Assembly (NCBI GenBank): GCA_033064195.1
Contig: JARBJD010000171.1
Coordinates: 92,936 to 156,935, forward strand
Origin: Blattamonas nauphoetae
Taxonomy: Eukaryota; Preaxostyla; Oxymonadida
Length of the DNA stretch: 64,000 nucleotides
Direction of reading: 5' to 3'
Every line of letters begins with the position of its first letter. The stretch's first letter is position 1. Of this stretch, positions 11,701 to 22,722 are shown in pieces. The translations under genes were made by a program, and so were the position numbers. The notes beneath the pieces are model-generated. The model ran no database searches. It saw only the letters and a list, made by a program, of their open reading frames with translations, and was not told the origin of the DNA.

Positions 11701-13598
11701 GACACTTCTGCTGTTCCTGTGGCCGATGTGCTGCTTGTGGTCCCAAACTCGATGTGGACGAGACGGGGGACATTCGATCCTTCCAACAACACTCCCATCG
11801 TTCCATTCACTTCACTCGATGTTTGGATGGTGATCGTCGCTTTGGCTTCTGTCATCGACATTTCGAACGACGAGACGAACACCTTCTTGTCTGTCGTCAG
11901 CTGAGGAATGAGAGTGCTGTCGACGAGATCATCAGTTCTGTTAAAGTTCACATTTGGGGCACCAGAAGTAGAATCACAAAACAGGATCGAGTTTGTGTTG
12001 ACGACGTCATACGACATGTTCCACAAAGTCATATCTCGTGAACTGTCGAGACCCGTACATTGACATTCTCTGAACTGAACAAATGAAAATGCGATTTGTG
12101 GGACAAGTGTTAAGTAAAGAGCGCCACCAGTCACTGACGACGAGCAGGAAACAAACGCGCAGTTGGACAAAGTGGTTTTCGGGAATGAAAGATGCACTGC
12201 TCCTCCATTCATCGAGAAGCATCTGTCGAAGACGCAGAATTCCATCGTGACAAGCGAGGCGTAAGAAGTAGAAAAGGCGCCACCGAACTCGCCTCGTCTG
12301 TTGAGTGTGGCACATTCAGTGAACGAGGAATTCCTGATCTCGACGGGCTGGCGCCTGGCGGTGTGGTAGGAGACCAGAATGGCTCCTCCGGTTGCATTCA
12401 AGCAAGGGGCGATGCAGTTGAGGAAGAAACACTGCGTGATGGTGAGAGAGGCATTGCACTGGATCAGACAGATGGCTGATCCGCGCTCGGTGCCTTTCTC
12501 TGGTGTGGCCATGTCTTTGAACGTGCAGAGCGTGAACGAGACAGACGTGAGGGTTGAATTGGAGTCGATTTTGAATCGACCGATATCGGTTTGGGTTCTG
12601 TTTTCGAATGAGAATTCCAAGTCATCGTTCGATTGGCGGATGCAGGATGAGAACGAGGTGTTCGAACACATCAGATTCCCTCCCAAGTTCGGATCCATCA
12701 TTGCTGTTCCGCTTTGGTGGTTCGTCGAGTTCGATATTGCGCATCCAATCACTTTTTGTTCGACATTCGACCCGAATCGGAAGAGGGGTTGACGGTGGGT
12801 TGGTGGCTTGCTGTGGCTGCTCATGTTGACAAGAGTGCAGAATTGGAGGAAGGTGTTCATCTGAAGAGTGGATGAAGTGAGGAGATCATGCGGTTGGGGC
12901 TGGGTGAGGCCGAAGGAGAGAAGAGGACCTGTTCCAAAATGGAGTGTCTGGGATTCCATTCGGAGGTCACTTCCGACGACAGAAAGAGAAGAAAGTGGTT
13001 GATATGATCCAAAATGGGGATTGCTCATTCCATCCAAAGAAATTGGATTTGTGGAGGAGATGTCCACAATTGGCGGAGAGGTGTTGGATTGCGTTTTAAA
13101 AGTGCAGGTATTCAAAACAATTGAAGAAGATTCGGGAAAAAAGTTGTTTGATGCTTGTACAATAAATGGGGAGCTGAATTCATTCGTAAGAAGGCTGCTT
13201 ATCGAGAATTGCACACAGCTCGAGCGGATGAGACATATTCCTGTCCCATCGAACGTGCAAATGGCTTGAACTCCTTCAACAGAGAATGAGCTGTTGAAAA
13301 TCAAAAACATAAAGTCTGATTCCGAGAATGAGCGATGGTTGTTTTGGTTTGTTGAACGATCCGATGTTGTATGCGTTAATGTGGTGTTGTGTCCGATTAG
13401 CGTGATATATTTTGTTTCAATACGAGTCGGAGAAATCAATCGGTGTTCATTCCGAAGATGTGCGATCTGTGTTGGAGGGGATGCGGTTTTCGTAGTGAAA
13501 AGTTCCACAATCGAGAGATTGTCAGGAATAGTGTTGGAAACGCTTGTAGATCGCTGAGTTACCAGGGAAGTGAGGACAAAGACAGTGAGAATCCACAG
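8754..13598 (-). CDS. Giant secreted beta-helix-like surface protein
   Basis: A single exon of 1614 codons. ATG 13598 is preferred over the upstream alternative because it opens a clear signal peptide (MLWILTVFVLTSLVTQ). The body is a long series of short repeats rich in Ser, Thr, Cys and Val with the recurring pattern F..C....GGA...S or SSFTSCSSS, typical of right-handed parallel beta-helix (pectin-lyase-like) folds. DCGGESDPCRTMEHAF and VECGRESHPCLSLRDS recur as links between blocks. No C-terminal membrane anchor is visible; the end (NMLFVNCSSSRREEN) is short, so it may be secreted or shortened. It is divergent from, and related to, the giant gene beginning at 15160. No enzymatic residues are recognised; a structural or adhesive surface role is inference. 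Confidence 0.75.
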   Translation of the reverse strand: MWILTVFVLTSLVTQRSTSVSNTIPDNLSIVELFTTKTASPPTQIAHLRNEHRLISPTRIETKYITLIGHNTTLTHTTSDRSTNQNNHRSFSESDFMFLIFNSSFSVEGVQAICTFDGTGICLIRSSCVQFSISSLLTNEFSSPFIVQASNNFFPESSSIVLNTCTFKTQSNTSPPIVDISSTNPISLDGMSNPHFGSYQPLSSLSVVGSDLRMESQTLHFGTGPLLSFGLTQPQPHDLLTSSTLQMNTFLQFCTLVNMSSHSKPPTHRQPLFRFGSNVEQKVIGCAISNSTNHQSGTAMMDPNLGGNLMCSNTSFSSCIRQSNDDLEFSFENRTQTDIGRFKIDSNSTLTSVSFTLCTFKDMATPEKGTERGSAICLIQCNASLTITQCFFLNCIAPCLNATGGAILVSYHTARRQPVEIRNSSFTECATLNRRGEFGGAFSTSYASLVTMEFCVFDRCFSMNGGAVHLSFPKTTLSNCAFVSCSSSVTGGALYLTLVPQIAFSFVQFRECQCTGLDSSRDMTLWNMSYDVVNTNSILFCDSTSGAPNVNFNRTDDLVDSTLIPQLTTDKKVFVSSFEMSMTEAKATITIQTSSEVNGTMGVLLEGSNVPRLVHIEFGTTSSTSATGTAEVSKGPQGVLPNLADGHSYALRRVSIPGFSLTIKLPPNVTGASLKWTDDRCLYLVLKVWGVWLPADPKSRFTVTISNSSETFLVRFISSTDGQSDPILVTPAIDLKWEQNYTILSIEEAVPSDPQIVICSNVVFTVPVLPRLATVHVSSGSGEDRSDCGGESDPCRTMEHAFTRLSNGKSSLLLQGTFSHVSVCEISFSSLVVSHNRVFGDAGSTTTHSTIRIGKEGGLVVDGATETKLESLSFVLPPLSTVEAYAVIKTGLLTIMSCLVTGDVSTSSSLSARHPSFVKTRNVMDLVRLTTTQLEHQSVATLLARQSVGLTQILKWEAESIHTQSTTGSAAFFTLSNTSSLHLSSSSFTSCSSSNANCLGGGVSFTLSGSASLVIQFCSFVSCSVSDGGRGGGVGLAFSSDSTNNYLLDTLTFAHNTATFGRDLFLVAESLDKTVTIDHFLFNLHPPGFDRSNALFGSDHVAYVEETDLFPFLFPNNRYKNVFVDSLDVTGQASTSVECGRESHPCLSLRDSMDHLLNADSEEELSQCVLERNIVLIGDFVFGEEDDVELCGYVTVGQQAGLVLSIIPVSTHKGTQTDPVQYGRVRFDERGSIGCRLSFGLSEVVPPQTVLMKHLEFVLPLFSTHPQPIIAVQSASLSLVDCVVTSIDPTQTVSSLLSFHTSLTSMTESVRLSVSRLVAQNLLLSQPLISIRCTADLPPLMDSLSTGHSSMLTQTLPFSLPPSLSIESSIFNDISLRIDAALDDPVETGSVLFADLSLPLSKLSIRDCSFSSCSTVVVSVPVESHLLSSLSFGVCCFSLARSHLTLTDSSFLNCSFIIDPSCVVPPSPSLLALTSHALAVRFLPSQNISQLASPLSAASIDSPLMAKIQSATLTNPSFLSDDTLKHSPLTSHLELVGVEMDAGSSLNPVNPLPLALFVSEHCTPSLSAHSCVFRFDTADPVNVGLAVVRVCGGAWPAQRNMLFVNCSSSRREEN

Positions 13599-15159
13599 CA
13601 TTTCCTGGTGGAGTGGATGGCTACGATCCTCCCCTTTATACTGCGCGTCACGGCGACTAGATCCACCAGTAATTTTTGTTTTTTGACAGAACAAGAGAGA
13701 GTTGAGAGTTCATTTTTCACTCACTTCAACTACCTTGAGTTATACATCTCTGTGATTTTTTTGGAAGAACAACTGTGAAAAATAAGAGAGAATGACATGA
13801 AATGCAACTGTAGGGGGACATTCGTCATACGACATGACATGTGATTCACTTCGGATTGCACTCACAAATGGAACAATGATTGTCAATGTCCGCGCAGAGA
13901 TAGATCATGAAGGCTAGACGAAGAAGAAAGGGAAGAAATGAGACAGCTCTTCCTCTTGGAGGCTCTGTCAATACCGTCTCCAAGTTCACCAACACGCTGA
14001 TCGTCGATGATTGACAGCGAATCGCGAAATGAAAAGGCCCACCACAGCTTGACATCATCAAGATCTAGAAAAATGTTCAGATCGAAATCAAAACCAAGTC
14101 CTACAGAACAGTCGGTCAACTGAAGAGAAATCTGAAAAGCAGCAAGTCAAGCCTTTCCTTCCAATGCATCTTCAAAATGAATCCAAACTGTCTCAATTCA
14201 TCTTCCAGAGTTCCTCCGTCACGTTCCAATCAATTTCAAAAACGTTTCGCTTTCGCAAAGAACACTCGTTCGAAAGGTTTGAATTGATGAGCTTTGAATG
14301 TTTGAGGATTCAAAAAATTCAAGAGGGAGAGGACCAGAGACATTCGACAATGACAGACGGAAAAACATACCTTGCCAAGGATCAAGGTCACATATCACCT
14401 CTTTTAACTCAGGATTTGGGGATGGGTTGGGATTCGTTTTTCTGCCAAAGTTGTCTTCCGTGGAAAGAGTATGCTTTTGAAGCTTCCTCTGAGTCTCCCA
14501 TCAAGTGACGAACCAAGGCCAAAATGTACCATCCCCTCCACACGCATGTCTTTCTCAGTGATATCACGGTCTGGAACAGGAAAACAATGGAACTTTCTAG
14601 AATCAAAAGGGGAAATATGAGCTAAGAATTTCATCCCACGGGTTCTTCCAACATGAACACCATCAAACACCTTCGGGGAAAACCTTTCTCACTTTTTTTG
14701 AAAATTATGTGATTAATGTCATAATTGATTCACTTCGAAAGACAATCGTGCGTGCCACGAACTCGATCCCACAAGAAAGTATTGTCGATTTCGTTCTTTC
14801 ATGTGGCGACAGCCTCCTCATGTGTTCCAATCGTGGAGGAAAAATGACGAAATATCAGAGCGGTCGAGCAGGATGAAGTGAATCACGTGTCATGTCGTGA
14901 TGAACATGTCCATCATTTTTTTTGTGTTACAGTTTTCGTGTCACTCAGAATTTTTTGGTGTCCAATTTTTTATCACAAGGTGTCTAACTCTCTAAATTAT
15001 CATTTACAGAAAATTGAAACTAATTGTGCCTCTATTCAAAAAAAGAAAAACATTGTACAGCCGAATCAAGTCGTCGTGTCGGGCAGTATATTCAGACTTT
15101 TCCTCACTGTCTCTCGTTTTTCTTCTTATCCGGAAAAGCATCTGACATTTCAATCACCG
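13599..15159. other. Shared 5' region of two divergent beta-helix genes, with possible small spliced gene
   Basis: About 1.56 kb lies between the two signal-peptide ATGs, so both promoters should be here. On the minus strand there are coding-like pieces with plausible splice signals: one reads NPELKEVICDLDPWQG and then meets GTATGT near 14370, and another begins after TTTTCAG near 14130 (LTDCSVGLGFDFDLN). They could be exons of a small gene at roughly 14.7-13.85 kb, or remnants. I could not assemble one continuous model. Confidence 0.3.
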
Positions 15160-18100
15160 ATGATACAGATCTTAATCATTGCTCTATTCACCTCCATTTT
15201 GAAACCCCACATATCTCCACTTCATTCAACAACTGATTTCAACTTGGACTCCATCATCAAACCATCGTTCCACTGTGAATCAACAGACTCTTCACTTTCC
15301 GTATCACTTCCGGATTGTGTTGTACGTTCACATAATTATCCTTTCATTTCATCGAGCTTCGTGTTGAAAGGTCAACATCAAACATCGCTCAGATGTCTGG
15401 ATTGCCACCGAAACCGAGAGAATCAGATCGTAAATGAATGCATCTCTCCTCCATTAAGTGAAATCAACAGTCTTTTCAATCTTAACAACGCATCACTGTC
15501 TGTTCTGCGTGTTGTTCTGGACATGTCGTCCGACTCTCCCAATCAGGACATCAGATGTGCCGTGCTTGCTGCATCCACAATTCACGTCGCATTTTGCGAG
15601 TTGTTCTGGACGGATCTGAAATCGATATTCGTTCTCCGATCCAGTTCTCCCTCAACCCAAACCTCGTCGTCGATCACGTTGGCTTGGTGCACTCTGAGCA
15701 ATTTAGTGCATCACTTGACACCAATTGTGGAGGATATGCGGACAGACAGCACGGAAGACCCTTTCAACATGAATATGGTTGGGACGAGGATGGAGAACAT
15801 GAAAGTGGTTGGAGCGGATGGTGTTTGCGTGTCGCAGACCAACCATCGCAACGACCTCACCTCTTTTGCGGGCATATCGACGATGGTCTCCGAACTTCGA
15901 ATTATGAACGTGTCATCGCAGCCTGAGGAAGTTCAGAAAGTATCGTCACTGTTCTCGCAGAGAATGGTTGGATGTGCGATGTGGGGAAGCAACAACCATC
16001 TTTCGGGCAGTTTACTCCGAGATTTGAATGGAGGTGGTTCATTTCTGTGCGCAAACAGCTCGTTCGACTGGTGCCACACGACCTCCTCTGAACGCCCCTC
16101 ACTCGTCTCCGAACCTTCCCCGAGCATCGACAGCCACTCAGCCACTCGCTGCATCTCCACCTCGGCCGAGCCTGAAAACTATTCAAATGACCAGTACTCT
16201 GATAAAGTGTTTGATGGTGTGGACCGGATCAATGTGACCAATGTTGCTGTCACATTCACCCGCTGTCATTTCTCAAACATGAAGTACACAGCCACGTCAT
16301 CATCTGTCGACAAAGCTGGTGGATCAGCACTTTCTTTCTCTTTATCAACCAACCCCGCATCCATCATCTCGTGCAGCTTCTCCAAATGTTCAGTCGCAAG
16401 CTGGTCTGCTGTGTATGGAGGATGCATCTTCATGACTTCACTGACCACATCGACCAACACCGTCCACAACTGCTCTTTCGCCGACTGGTATCCTTCCAAC
16501 GATACCAACACCAACCAAAATGGAGGCGGAATCGGCACGTATCGAACTTCTGCTCCACTTCAAATCACAGATTCCAATTTCACGCTGAGCGGAGAGACGA
16601 CAAACACAAACAATGGTGGTTTCTTTTCGTCATATTCGTCATCTGTCGGACAGAGCATAGCCATCTCGAATTGTCGTCTTTCTGGCGATTCCACGACGAC
16701 CGGAACCTGTATATATCTTTATGTGTCCAAAAACATATCGGGGTCTCTCTCAGTGACTGACTCGCAGATCATCAACACAAACTCAACGGTCCGACACACA
16801 AACTTAAAATTCATGCCACTGTCAGGTTTCACACGGACAGAAATCCACGACACAGCCATCCAATTTACATATGCATCGAGCGATACGCGTCCTTTTCTCT
16901 TTGTGGACTGCAAATTCAATCAGAGTTCAATAGACTCAGCAACTTCACCTGTCATGTATCTCTTCTTAGAAGCTTCATTCACTGGCAAGCCAGCTCGCAC
17001 AACGAGTTCATTAATTGGCCTCAGTTATACTGACAATGTAGTCCTCCACAAATGTGATTTCACAGATTGTTCACCAACATCTGCTGGGTACGTCATTAAA
17101 TCCTTCAGTCTTCCATCACTGATCGTGGATACTTGCTCCTTCACGCGGTGCTCTGGCGGGAAATCCATCGTCGATGTTGTCTATTCTTCCTCATCCTTCT
17201 ATTTTTGTTCCTTCACAAACGTGAGTGGGACCAATGCTCGTGTCATTTCTTTATTCCTAAACTCCGCCAATTTCTTTGAATCGTGCCGCTTTGATCTGGA
17301 GGAGACCACAGATTTGTTGGACTTCGATGTCACATCGGGTGATCTGACATGTCTGAACGACACTGCTGTGACTGGATGCACATCCAATCGGCGGATGTCC
17401 TTCGGAACTTGGTGGAAGGATCGACAAGAATTGACAGCTGTGCAGGTCGTTCCCGTCGAAGCAGAGAAGAACGAGATGCGAGTGGGAACATGGCTTCCTG
17501 AACCAGAAGAAAACCCACAACCGCCCATCCCAACTTTCTCATCACGATCAGAGGCCCTCGCCACTCTTCAGCCTTCTTCACCACCGACCAACATCGTCAC
17601 TTTCTCGGATGGTTCGTTCACTGAGGCCGATCGTCTGGAGGTGTTGCAACATGTCGAAATTGTCGGCGCTGGATGGAATATCAGCGATATCCACTCGACG
17701 CAGTTGACAACTGATGGCTTCGTTTCGAAATCAGCTTGCAAGCTCTCTCTCCGCTCACTCCGACTCGTTCCTTTGTCGTCTTCTTCGATTCTTGTATCAA
17801 CTTCAGACAGTGGGTGTCTGATTGTGCTGAATATAGAAGTTAAGGACATTTCTGACCACTCCGCCGCTTTGTTTATGTTTACAGCAGGATCGTCAGAGAT
17901 CCGTCACTGCTCCTTCAAGAATATAGAATCAACAGAATCACTCATCAGTGTTTCACAAGCATCGTCACTCGTTATCACTAACACCCTCTTTGTCACCATC
18001 ACGCGATCCAGCCCCACACCAACTCCTGTGGAAACGACACAGTGTGCGAGTTGCATTGAGGGAAAGACGGATGGAGAAGTGAAAGTGCTGTATTGTCGTT

Positions 18101-21100
18101 TTGGAGCCTGCACAACGAACGGACGAGCTGGAGCGATTGATTTGGAGAATAACGACGAAAACAGCGCAGTCGAGATGAGCTATTGTTATTTTGATCAGAA
18201 TTCGGGTGGAACAGATGTTCCAGATGCTGTGAGAGGAGATAATGTTGTCCTCAAGTCTTTCGCCGACTCCAAAACCTTACTCAACTTTTCAACCATCCAA
18301 TCCTTCCCATCGCTCTTCTCCTTCCTGATCAACTCCAACCACCCCATCGTCCCTCCTCCTGCCATCATTTCCATCACTGAAACAGGCGTTGATGTCCCTC
18401 TAACTTGGACTTATCAAGACAGTCGAGTCCCGAAATCTTTCCTCGAAACATATCCTCTCCAGTTCCTTCTTGAATCTCGTCTTCGGAACAACACCAAAAC
18501 CGAGCTGAAAACAGACTTTTCGTACAGTGAGACAATGACACCGTTCATTTTTCAGAATTCAACCGTGTATGTCGATCTCCGTGCCCAATCTCAATCTATC
18601 ATCACAGTGGAACAACAGGGCAAAGTGTTCGTCACCCTCCAAAAAGCGTATTTATCGTTCAAGTCTCTTCAATTCGCGTTTGAAAAACTTACGATGACAG
18701 CCTTTCAATGCGATCAAGATTCGTCGATTGTACTCAGTTGGACAGGCGTCAATTTCACCCCTCCTACACTCACCAGTCCATTCATCAATTCAACTGGTCC
18801 ATATGTCTGTATTGAATATGATGACTTCCTCCAACCGATCACATTGGACAACACGCCTTTTATTCGACTCGTCCGTGCTGAGAAGGATGCTGAGATTGAA
18901 TTCCGCTCCACAACTCCTCTTCTTGCCAGTTCTCTCAACACCCCATTCATCGTCTGCGAAGGCGTGAAAGAGTTTAGCATGAGATATCTAGAGATATCTT
19001 CTTCTAATCTCAATTCGGCGTCTTTTATTTCTGCCAAAGATTCAACACTCCATCTTTTATATATCCAAATCCAAACTCTCCAATCCACTGTCCAAGGTGC
19101 GTTCATCCACAATGATAATGGTACCATTCATTTCGATACAGAACATGATTCTCTATCAACAGCGAGCTTGTGTTCAGCTGCACAAGGCGGAGTTCTTTTC
19201 TCGCGGGATTCCAGTGTGAGCATGAATGGATGGATATTCTCGAACTGCGAGGCTGAAGATGGTGGAGTGGCTTACGTCGTCACGTCCACTCTTTCCATCA
19301 CGGATACATCATTCATCTCCAACTCTGCGAAGAGTGGAGGAGCATTCTGGGTCGACTTCGGAACCAACTCTGCCTCGTCACTCTCATTGACAAGTTCAAC
19401 TTTCACTGCCAACACCGCTTCTGATGTGGATGAGAATGGAGATGATTGTGGGAAGGGAGGGGCGATCATTGTGAAAGGGAAGACTACGTCGTGGACTCCT
19501 CTCGTTCTGAACAATTCTCATTTTGAGGAGAACACAGCAGCATTTGGGAATGACGTGTTTGTCGAGCAATCAGTGCTCAGAGGAGCAAACCCAAATGTTC
19601 TGTCGAATTGTGGTGGTGAGTCGTACAGCAATTTTCCACACCTCGAAATCGAGAACCATAATCGAGATGACGATGAGCTCACTCGAATCTCGAACTTCAT
19701 CCCATTTCCTTCTGTTCGCGTTTCAAGCTCTGGTTCGGATGTTGATACCTGCAGATGGTCAAACGCATACTGCCAAACCATCCATTATGCTCTCCAATTT
19801 CTTCAGACAGCAAATCCCGATGGAAGCCTGTTCCAGCGACAATGTCTTCAGAATTCATCTTCAATGATCACTGAACCTGTTGAATTGGACGAACACGATC
19901 TGATTTATGTAAGTTACAGTTCTAAAAGCACCTACGTTTACTCGCTGTCTCTCTCAACGACAGATGAAGCAGAGGAGGGAGTCGTATTCACGATTAATGA
20001 TGCATCGAGGTTGACCATTCAGAGAATCAGATTTCCCTTGACACGATTACATCGAGTTGTGAAGGTGGACTCCAAAGAAGGACTACTTACGATGGAAAAA
20101 TGCTTTGTCTTGATCGAGAGCGACTCAACGACATCGATCTCTCCGATCTCCTCTGTCGGGAGCTCACTCATCATGAACACCGTCTCATTCTCTCCAAATC
20201 TCACTGCTTCCCCTGCGACTCTTTCTGCTCCTCTTGTCGTTTTTTCCCCAACTTTGTTAGGTGATGCCGAATTAGGATCTGGGTCGTTCGATGTCACCAA
20301 CTGTTCTCTCGCAAATCTCACTTTTGAAGGCACAACAATGTTCAGGATCGAAACGAGTGACCGCGTCGGTTTTGTTCTTCAATCGATCAGTCAAGTCTCA
20401 ACAGATTTAACACAAGGGAAGTACATTTGTCTGAAGGGACAGTCCTTCAAGCAGCAGATCCAACCATCGCTTTGGCATTCGAACCCGACAGCATCGGATC
20501 TGCCCTATTTCATTGGTGAAGATGTTTCGATGGACGAAAATGACAAATGGAGAACAGGATCGCTTGTGTATTGGCTGGTCTCTCCCGAAGAAGAGATCCT
20601 GATTGGATCAGATGTGAATGCTGTCGATCATCCGAATTGCGGATCGTCGACATTCCAATGCACAACGCTCGACTCTGCCATCTTGTCGGCTGATCTCAAC
20701 GATGTCTCCACGTTCGCCCTTTCGGCGTCAACATCACTTTCATCGACGTTGTTGGCGACATCGTCGTGGTTGTTCAAGTCGTCATCAGCGACAAAGCGAG
20801 GAGTCGAGTTTGACAGGAATGGCTCGATCGAAATTGCCAATTCCACCACAAAACTGTCGTTCACGTCGATCATCTTCACTGTTGCCGAAACTTGTGTGTC
20901 AGACACTCTGTTTGTGGTTGAGGAAGGCGATTTATCTTTCTCATCGTGTCAGTTTGGAGGGACAAGCAGTGAATCGGCTCTTATTCTCCCTGCATCAACA
21001 ACGACGCTGATTGAAGTGAAGGCATCTGGAAAACTCACCCTCATGGACACTCTGATCCAGCACATCACATTCTCGCACGCCACACTCGGACCAGCCATCC

Positions 21101-22722
21101 GTCTTCATCTCGACTCGACAGACTCCTTCAGTGGAACTCCAAATGGTGACAATACGCTCCTTGTCACTGGAGATGGAGAGTCGTCGCCCACATTCCTACA
21201 CTCTGGCGAGATCGACTCGCCTCTGATCGTTCAGACATGTGGATCACTCGCCGTGAGCGATATTCACTTCTCGATTCTGGAAGCACAAGCAACGACACCC
21301 CGTTCTGCATCGTTCTTCTCCGTTTGTGGTGGGAGTTTCTCGCTGACAAGTGTCTCGTTCCTGGCGATGTCTTTCTCAGGCTCGAACAGCCTTATCAAAC
21401 TCACTGGAGCTGCCTCTCTCACTCTCACCACAATCGAATTCTCTGGAATGACAACGGAAGGTTCGGGCTCAGTCATCCATTCTACCTCGACTGGAACAAT
21501 CACCGTCTCGTCTGTCTCTTTCTCGTCGTGCAACTGCGGATCGTCTCAGAAAGGGCGGAGTGTCTTCATCGAACGCTCGTTCGTCAAAGACTGTGTCTCG
21601 TTGACTTCCGTGTTGATCTCATCTACAGGCACAGTCGGTACACACGACATCTTCCTGACAGGCTCGAACGTCGCATCGACTGTCACACAAAGCTGGGAAT
21701 CGCTGATCGGTTCAGAGGACAGTCTCACTTCTGCTGTGATAGACAGAATAGTCGGTGAAGAAAAAGGATCTGTCGTGAAAAGTGGGCCTCTTGCGTATCT
21801 GCTCTATCCTCACACAGAGGGAAGCGTGTTTATAGATGAAAGTTTCTGGGATCATGAGAGTTGTGGGAAGGAGAAGCTGCCGTGCAGGACATTCGAACAT
21901 GCTCATTCAAAACTCACCACTTCCAATCAGAAAGTTGTCTTCTCAACTTCCTGCACACTTTCTGGCGAGGTCAACTCGCTCCCACTTGGATCTGTTCTGT
22001 CGACGAAACCCGATCAAATTGTCTCGACAGGTCAGACAACCCAATTCGTTGTTCAGGCTGGTCCTCTCTCGTTCGAAGCTATCCACATTCTCCTTCCGAC
22101 AATCATCACAAAACCTCTCTTCGTTGTGAGGGCCAATGTTCTCTCATTTGCATCGTCAGTCAGGATCAACAATACACCAAGTCCATCGACACATCAAGCA
22201 TCACTCGTCTCTCTCTCCTCTGGCACTCTGCAGATGACGGGAACACAACTGGTCTTCCAACCGACCTTCGTCTTGACCAAATCACTCATCGAACAGACAT
22301 CAGGCAATCTTGAACTCAATGATGTCTGTGTCCAACACATTTCAAAATCGTCTGGTGATGGAAGCGTGCTCCACTCCACCCTCTCATCGACATCAGACGC
22401 AATTCAGATCACCGGAACATCCTCCTTCAAAGACTGTCATTCAACAGTCGGAAATGGAGGAGCTCTGTTCATTTCCTGCCCTCAATCATTACCACCGTCG
22501 TCTCTTGTCGTCGATGCCACTTTCACCGAGTGCTCATGTGGTCCAGCGATGAAAGGCGAATGGGTTTTCGTCAGTGGCCACACATTCAAAAATCTCCTCT
22601 CACCTGATTGCTGGACGGACACCATCGCTGGTCTCACTTGGAACTCTGCCAACAGTCTTTGGGGCACTGACTATAGTTCATCACCAGTTTCAACTATAGT
22701 TCATCACCATCCCATACTCTGA
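15160..22722 (+). CDS. Giant secreted beta-helix-like surface protein, N-terminal part (interrupted by element)
   Basis: Open for 2520 codons from ATG 15160, chosen because it begins a signal peptide (MIQILIIALFTSILKPHI); the frame is open further upstream but that part has no coding character. The body carries the same beta-helix-like repeats as the divergent gene at 8754..13598, with periodic linkers such as HPNCGSSTFQCTTLDSA and HESCGKEKLPCRTFEH. The native sequence ends around NSLWGTD at 22670. The last codons to TGA 22722 come from an inserted inverted-repeat element. The homologous continuation resumes at about 23205 in the same orientation. As annotated the product would be secreted but truncated; a surface role is inferred. 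Confidence 0.75.
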   Translation: MIQILIIALFTSILKPHISPLHSTTDFNLDSIIKPSFHCESTDSSLSVSLPDCVVRSHNYPFISSSFVLKGQHQTSLRCLDCHRNRENQIVNECISPPLSEINSLFNLNNASLSVLRVVLDMSSDSPNQDIRCAVLAASTIHVAFCELFWTDLKSIFVLRSSSPSTQTSSSITLAWCTLSNLVHHLTPIVEDMRTDSTEDPFNMNMVGTRMENMKVVGADGVCVSQTNHRNDLTSFAGISTMVSELRIMNVSSQPEEVQKVSSLFSQRMVGCAMWGSNNHLSGSLLRDLNGGGSFLCANSSFDWCHTTSSERPSLVSEPSPSIDSHSATRCISTSAEPENYSNDQYSDKVFDGVDRINVTNVAVTFTRCHFSNMKYTATSSSVDKAGGSALSFSLSTNPASIISCSFSKCSVASWSAVYGGCIFMTSLTTSTNTVHNCSFADWYPSNDTNTNQNGGGIGTYRTSAPLQITDSNFTLSGETTNTNNGGFFSSYSSSVGQSIAISNCRLSGDSTTTGTCIYLYVSKNISGSLSVTDSQIINTNSTVRHTNLKFMPLSGFTRTEIHDTAIQFTYASSDTRPFLFVDCKFNQSSIDSATSPVMYLFLEASFTGKPARTTSSLIGLSYTDNVVLHKCDFTDCSPTSAGYVIKSFSLPSLIVDTCSFTRCSGGKSIVDVVYSSSSFYFCSFTNVSGTNARVISLFLNSANFFESCRFDLEETTDLLDFDVTSGDLTCLNDTAVTGCTSNRRMSFGTWWKDRQELTAVQVVPVEAEKNEMRVGTWLPEPEENPQPPIPTFSSRSEALATLQPSSPPTNIVTFSDGSFTEADRLEVLQHVEIVGAGWNISDIHSTQLTTDGFVSKSACKLSLRSLRLVPLSSSSILVSTSDSGCLIVLNIEVKDISDHSAALFMFTAGSSEIRHCSFKNIESTESLISVSQASSLVITNTLFVTITRSSPTPTPVETTQCASCIEGKTDGEVKVLYCRFGACTTNGRAGAIDLENNDENSAVEMSYCYFDQNSGGTDVPDAVRGDNVVLKSFADSKTLLNFSTIQSFPSLFSFLINSNHPIVPPPAIISITETGVDVPLTWTYQDSRVPKSFLETYPLQFLLESRLRNNTKTELKTDFSYSETMTPFIFQNSTVYVDLRAQSQSIITVEQQGKVFVTLQKAYLSFKSLQFAFEKLTMTAFQCDQDSSIVLSWTGVNFTPPTLTSPFINSTGPYVCIEYDDFLQPITLDNTPFIRLVRAEKDAEIEFRSTTPLLASSLNTPFIVCEGVKEFSMRYLEISSSNLNSASFISAKDSTLHLLYIQIQTLQSTVQGAFIHNDNGTIHFDTEHDSLSTASLCSAAQGGVLFSRDSSVSMNGWIFSNCEAEDGGVAYVVTSTLSITDTSFISNSAKSGGAFWVDFGTNSASSLSLTSSTFTANTASDVDENGDDCGKGGAIIVKGKTTSWTPLVLNNSHFEENTAAFGNDVFVEQSVLRGANPNVLSNCGGESYSNFPHLEIENHNRDDDELTRISNFIPFPSVRVSSSGSDVDTCRWSNAYCQTIHYALQFLQTANPDGSLFQRQCLQNSSSMITEPVELDEHDLIYVSYSSKSTYVYSLSLSTTDEAEEGVVFTINDASRLTIQRIRFPLTRLHRVVKVDSKEGLLTMEKCFVLIESDSTTSISPISSVGSSLIMNTVSFSPNLTASPATLSAPLVVFSPTLLGDAELGSGSFDVTNCSLANLTFEGTTMFRIETSDRVGFVLQSISQVSTDLTQGKYICLKGQSFKQQIQPSLWHSNPTASDLPYFIGEDVSMDENDKWRTGSLVYWLVSPEEEILIGSDVNAVDHPNCGSSTFQCTTLDSAILSADLNDVSTFALSASTSLSSTLLATSSWLFKSSSATKRGVEFDRNGSIEIANSTTKLSFTSIIFTVAETCVSDTLFVVEEGDLSFSSCQFGGTSSESALILPASTTTLIEVKASGKLTLMDTLIQHITFSHATLGPAIRLHLDSTDSFSGTPNGDNTLLVTGDGESSPTFLHSGEIDSPLIVQTCGSLAVSDIHFSILEAQATTPRSASFFSVCGGSFSLTSVSFLAMSFSGSNSLIKLTGAASLTLTTIEFSGMTTEGSGSVIHSTSTGTITVSSVSFSSCNCGSSQKGRSVFIERSFVKDCVSLTSVLISSTGTVGTHDIFLTGSNVASTVTQSWESLIGSEDSLTSAVIDRIVGEEKGSVVKSGPLAYLLYPHTEGSVFIDESFWDHESCGKEKLPCRTFEHAHSKLTTSNQKVVFSTSCTLSGEVNSLPLGSVLSTKPDQIVSTGQTTQFVVQAGPLSFEAIHILLPTIITKPLFVVRANVLSFASSVRINNTPSPSTHQASLVSLSSGTLQMTGTQLVFQPTFVLTKSLIEQTSGNLELNDVCVQHISKSSGDGSVLHSTLSSTSDAIQITGTSSFKDCHSTVGNGGALFISCPQSLPPSSLVVDATFTECSCGPAMKGEWVFVSGHTFKNLLSPDCWTDTIAGLTWNSANSLWGTDYSSSPVSTIVHHHPIL

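Noticed and set aside
9079..12479. Long plus-strand frames opposite the beta-helix gene
   Set aside because: Antisense shadows; the minus strand carries the signal peptide and repeats in one uninterrupted frame.
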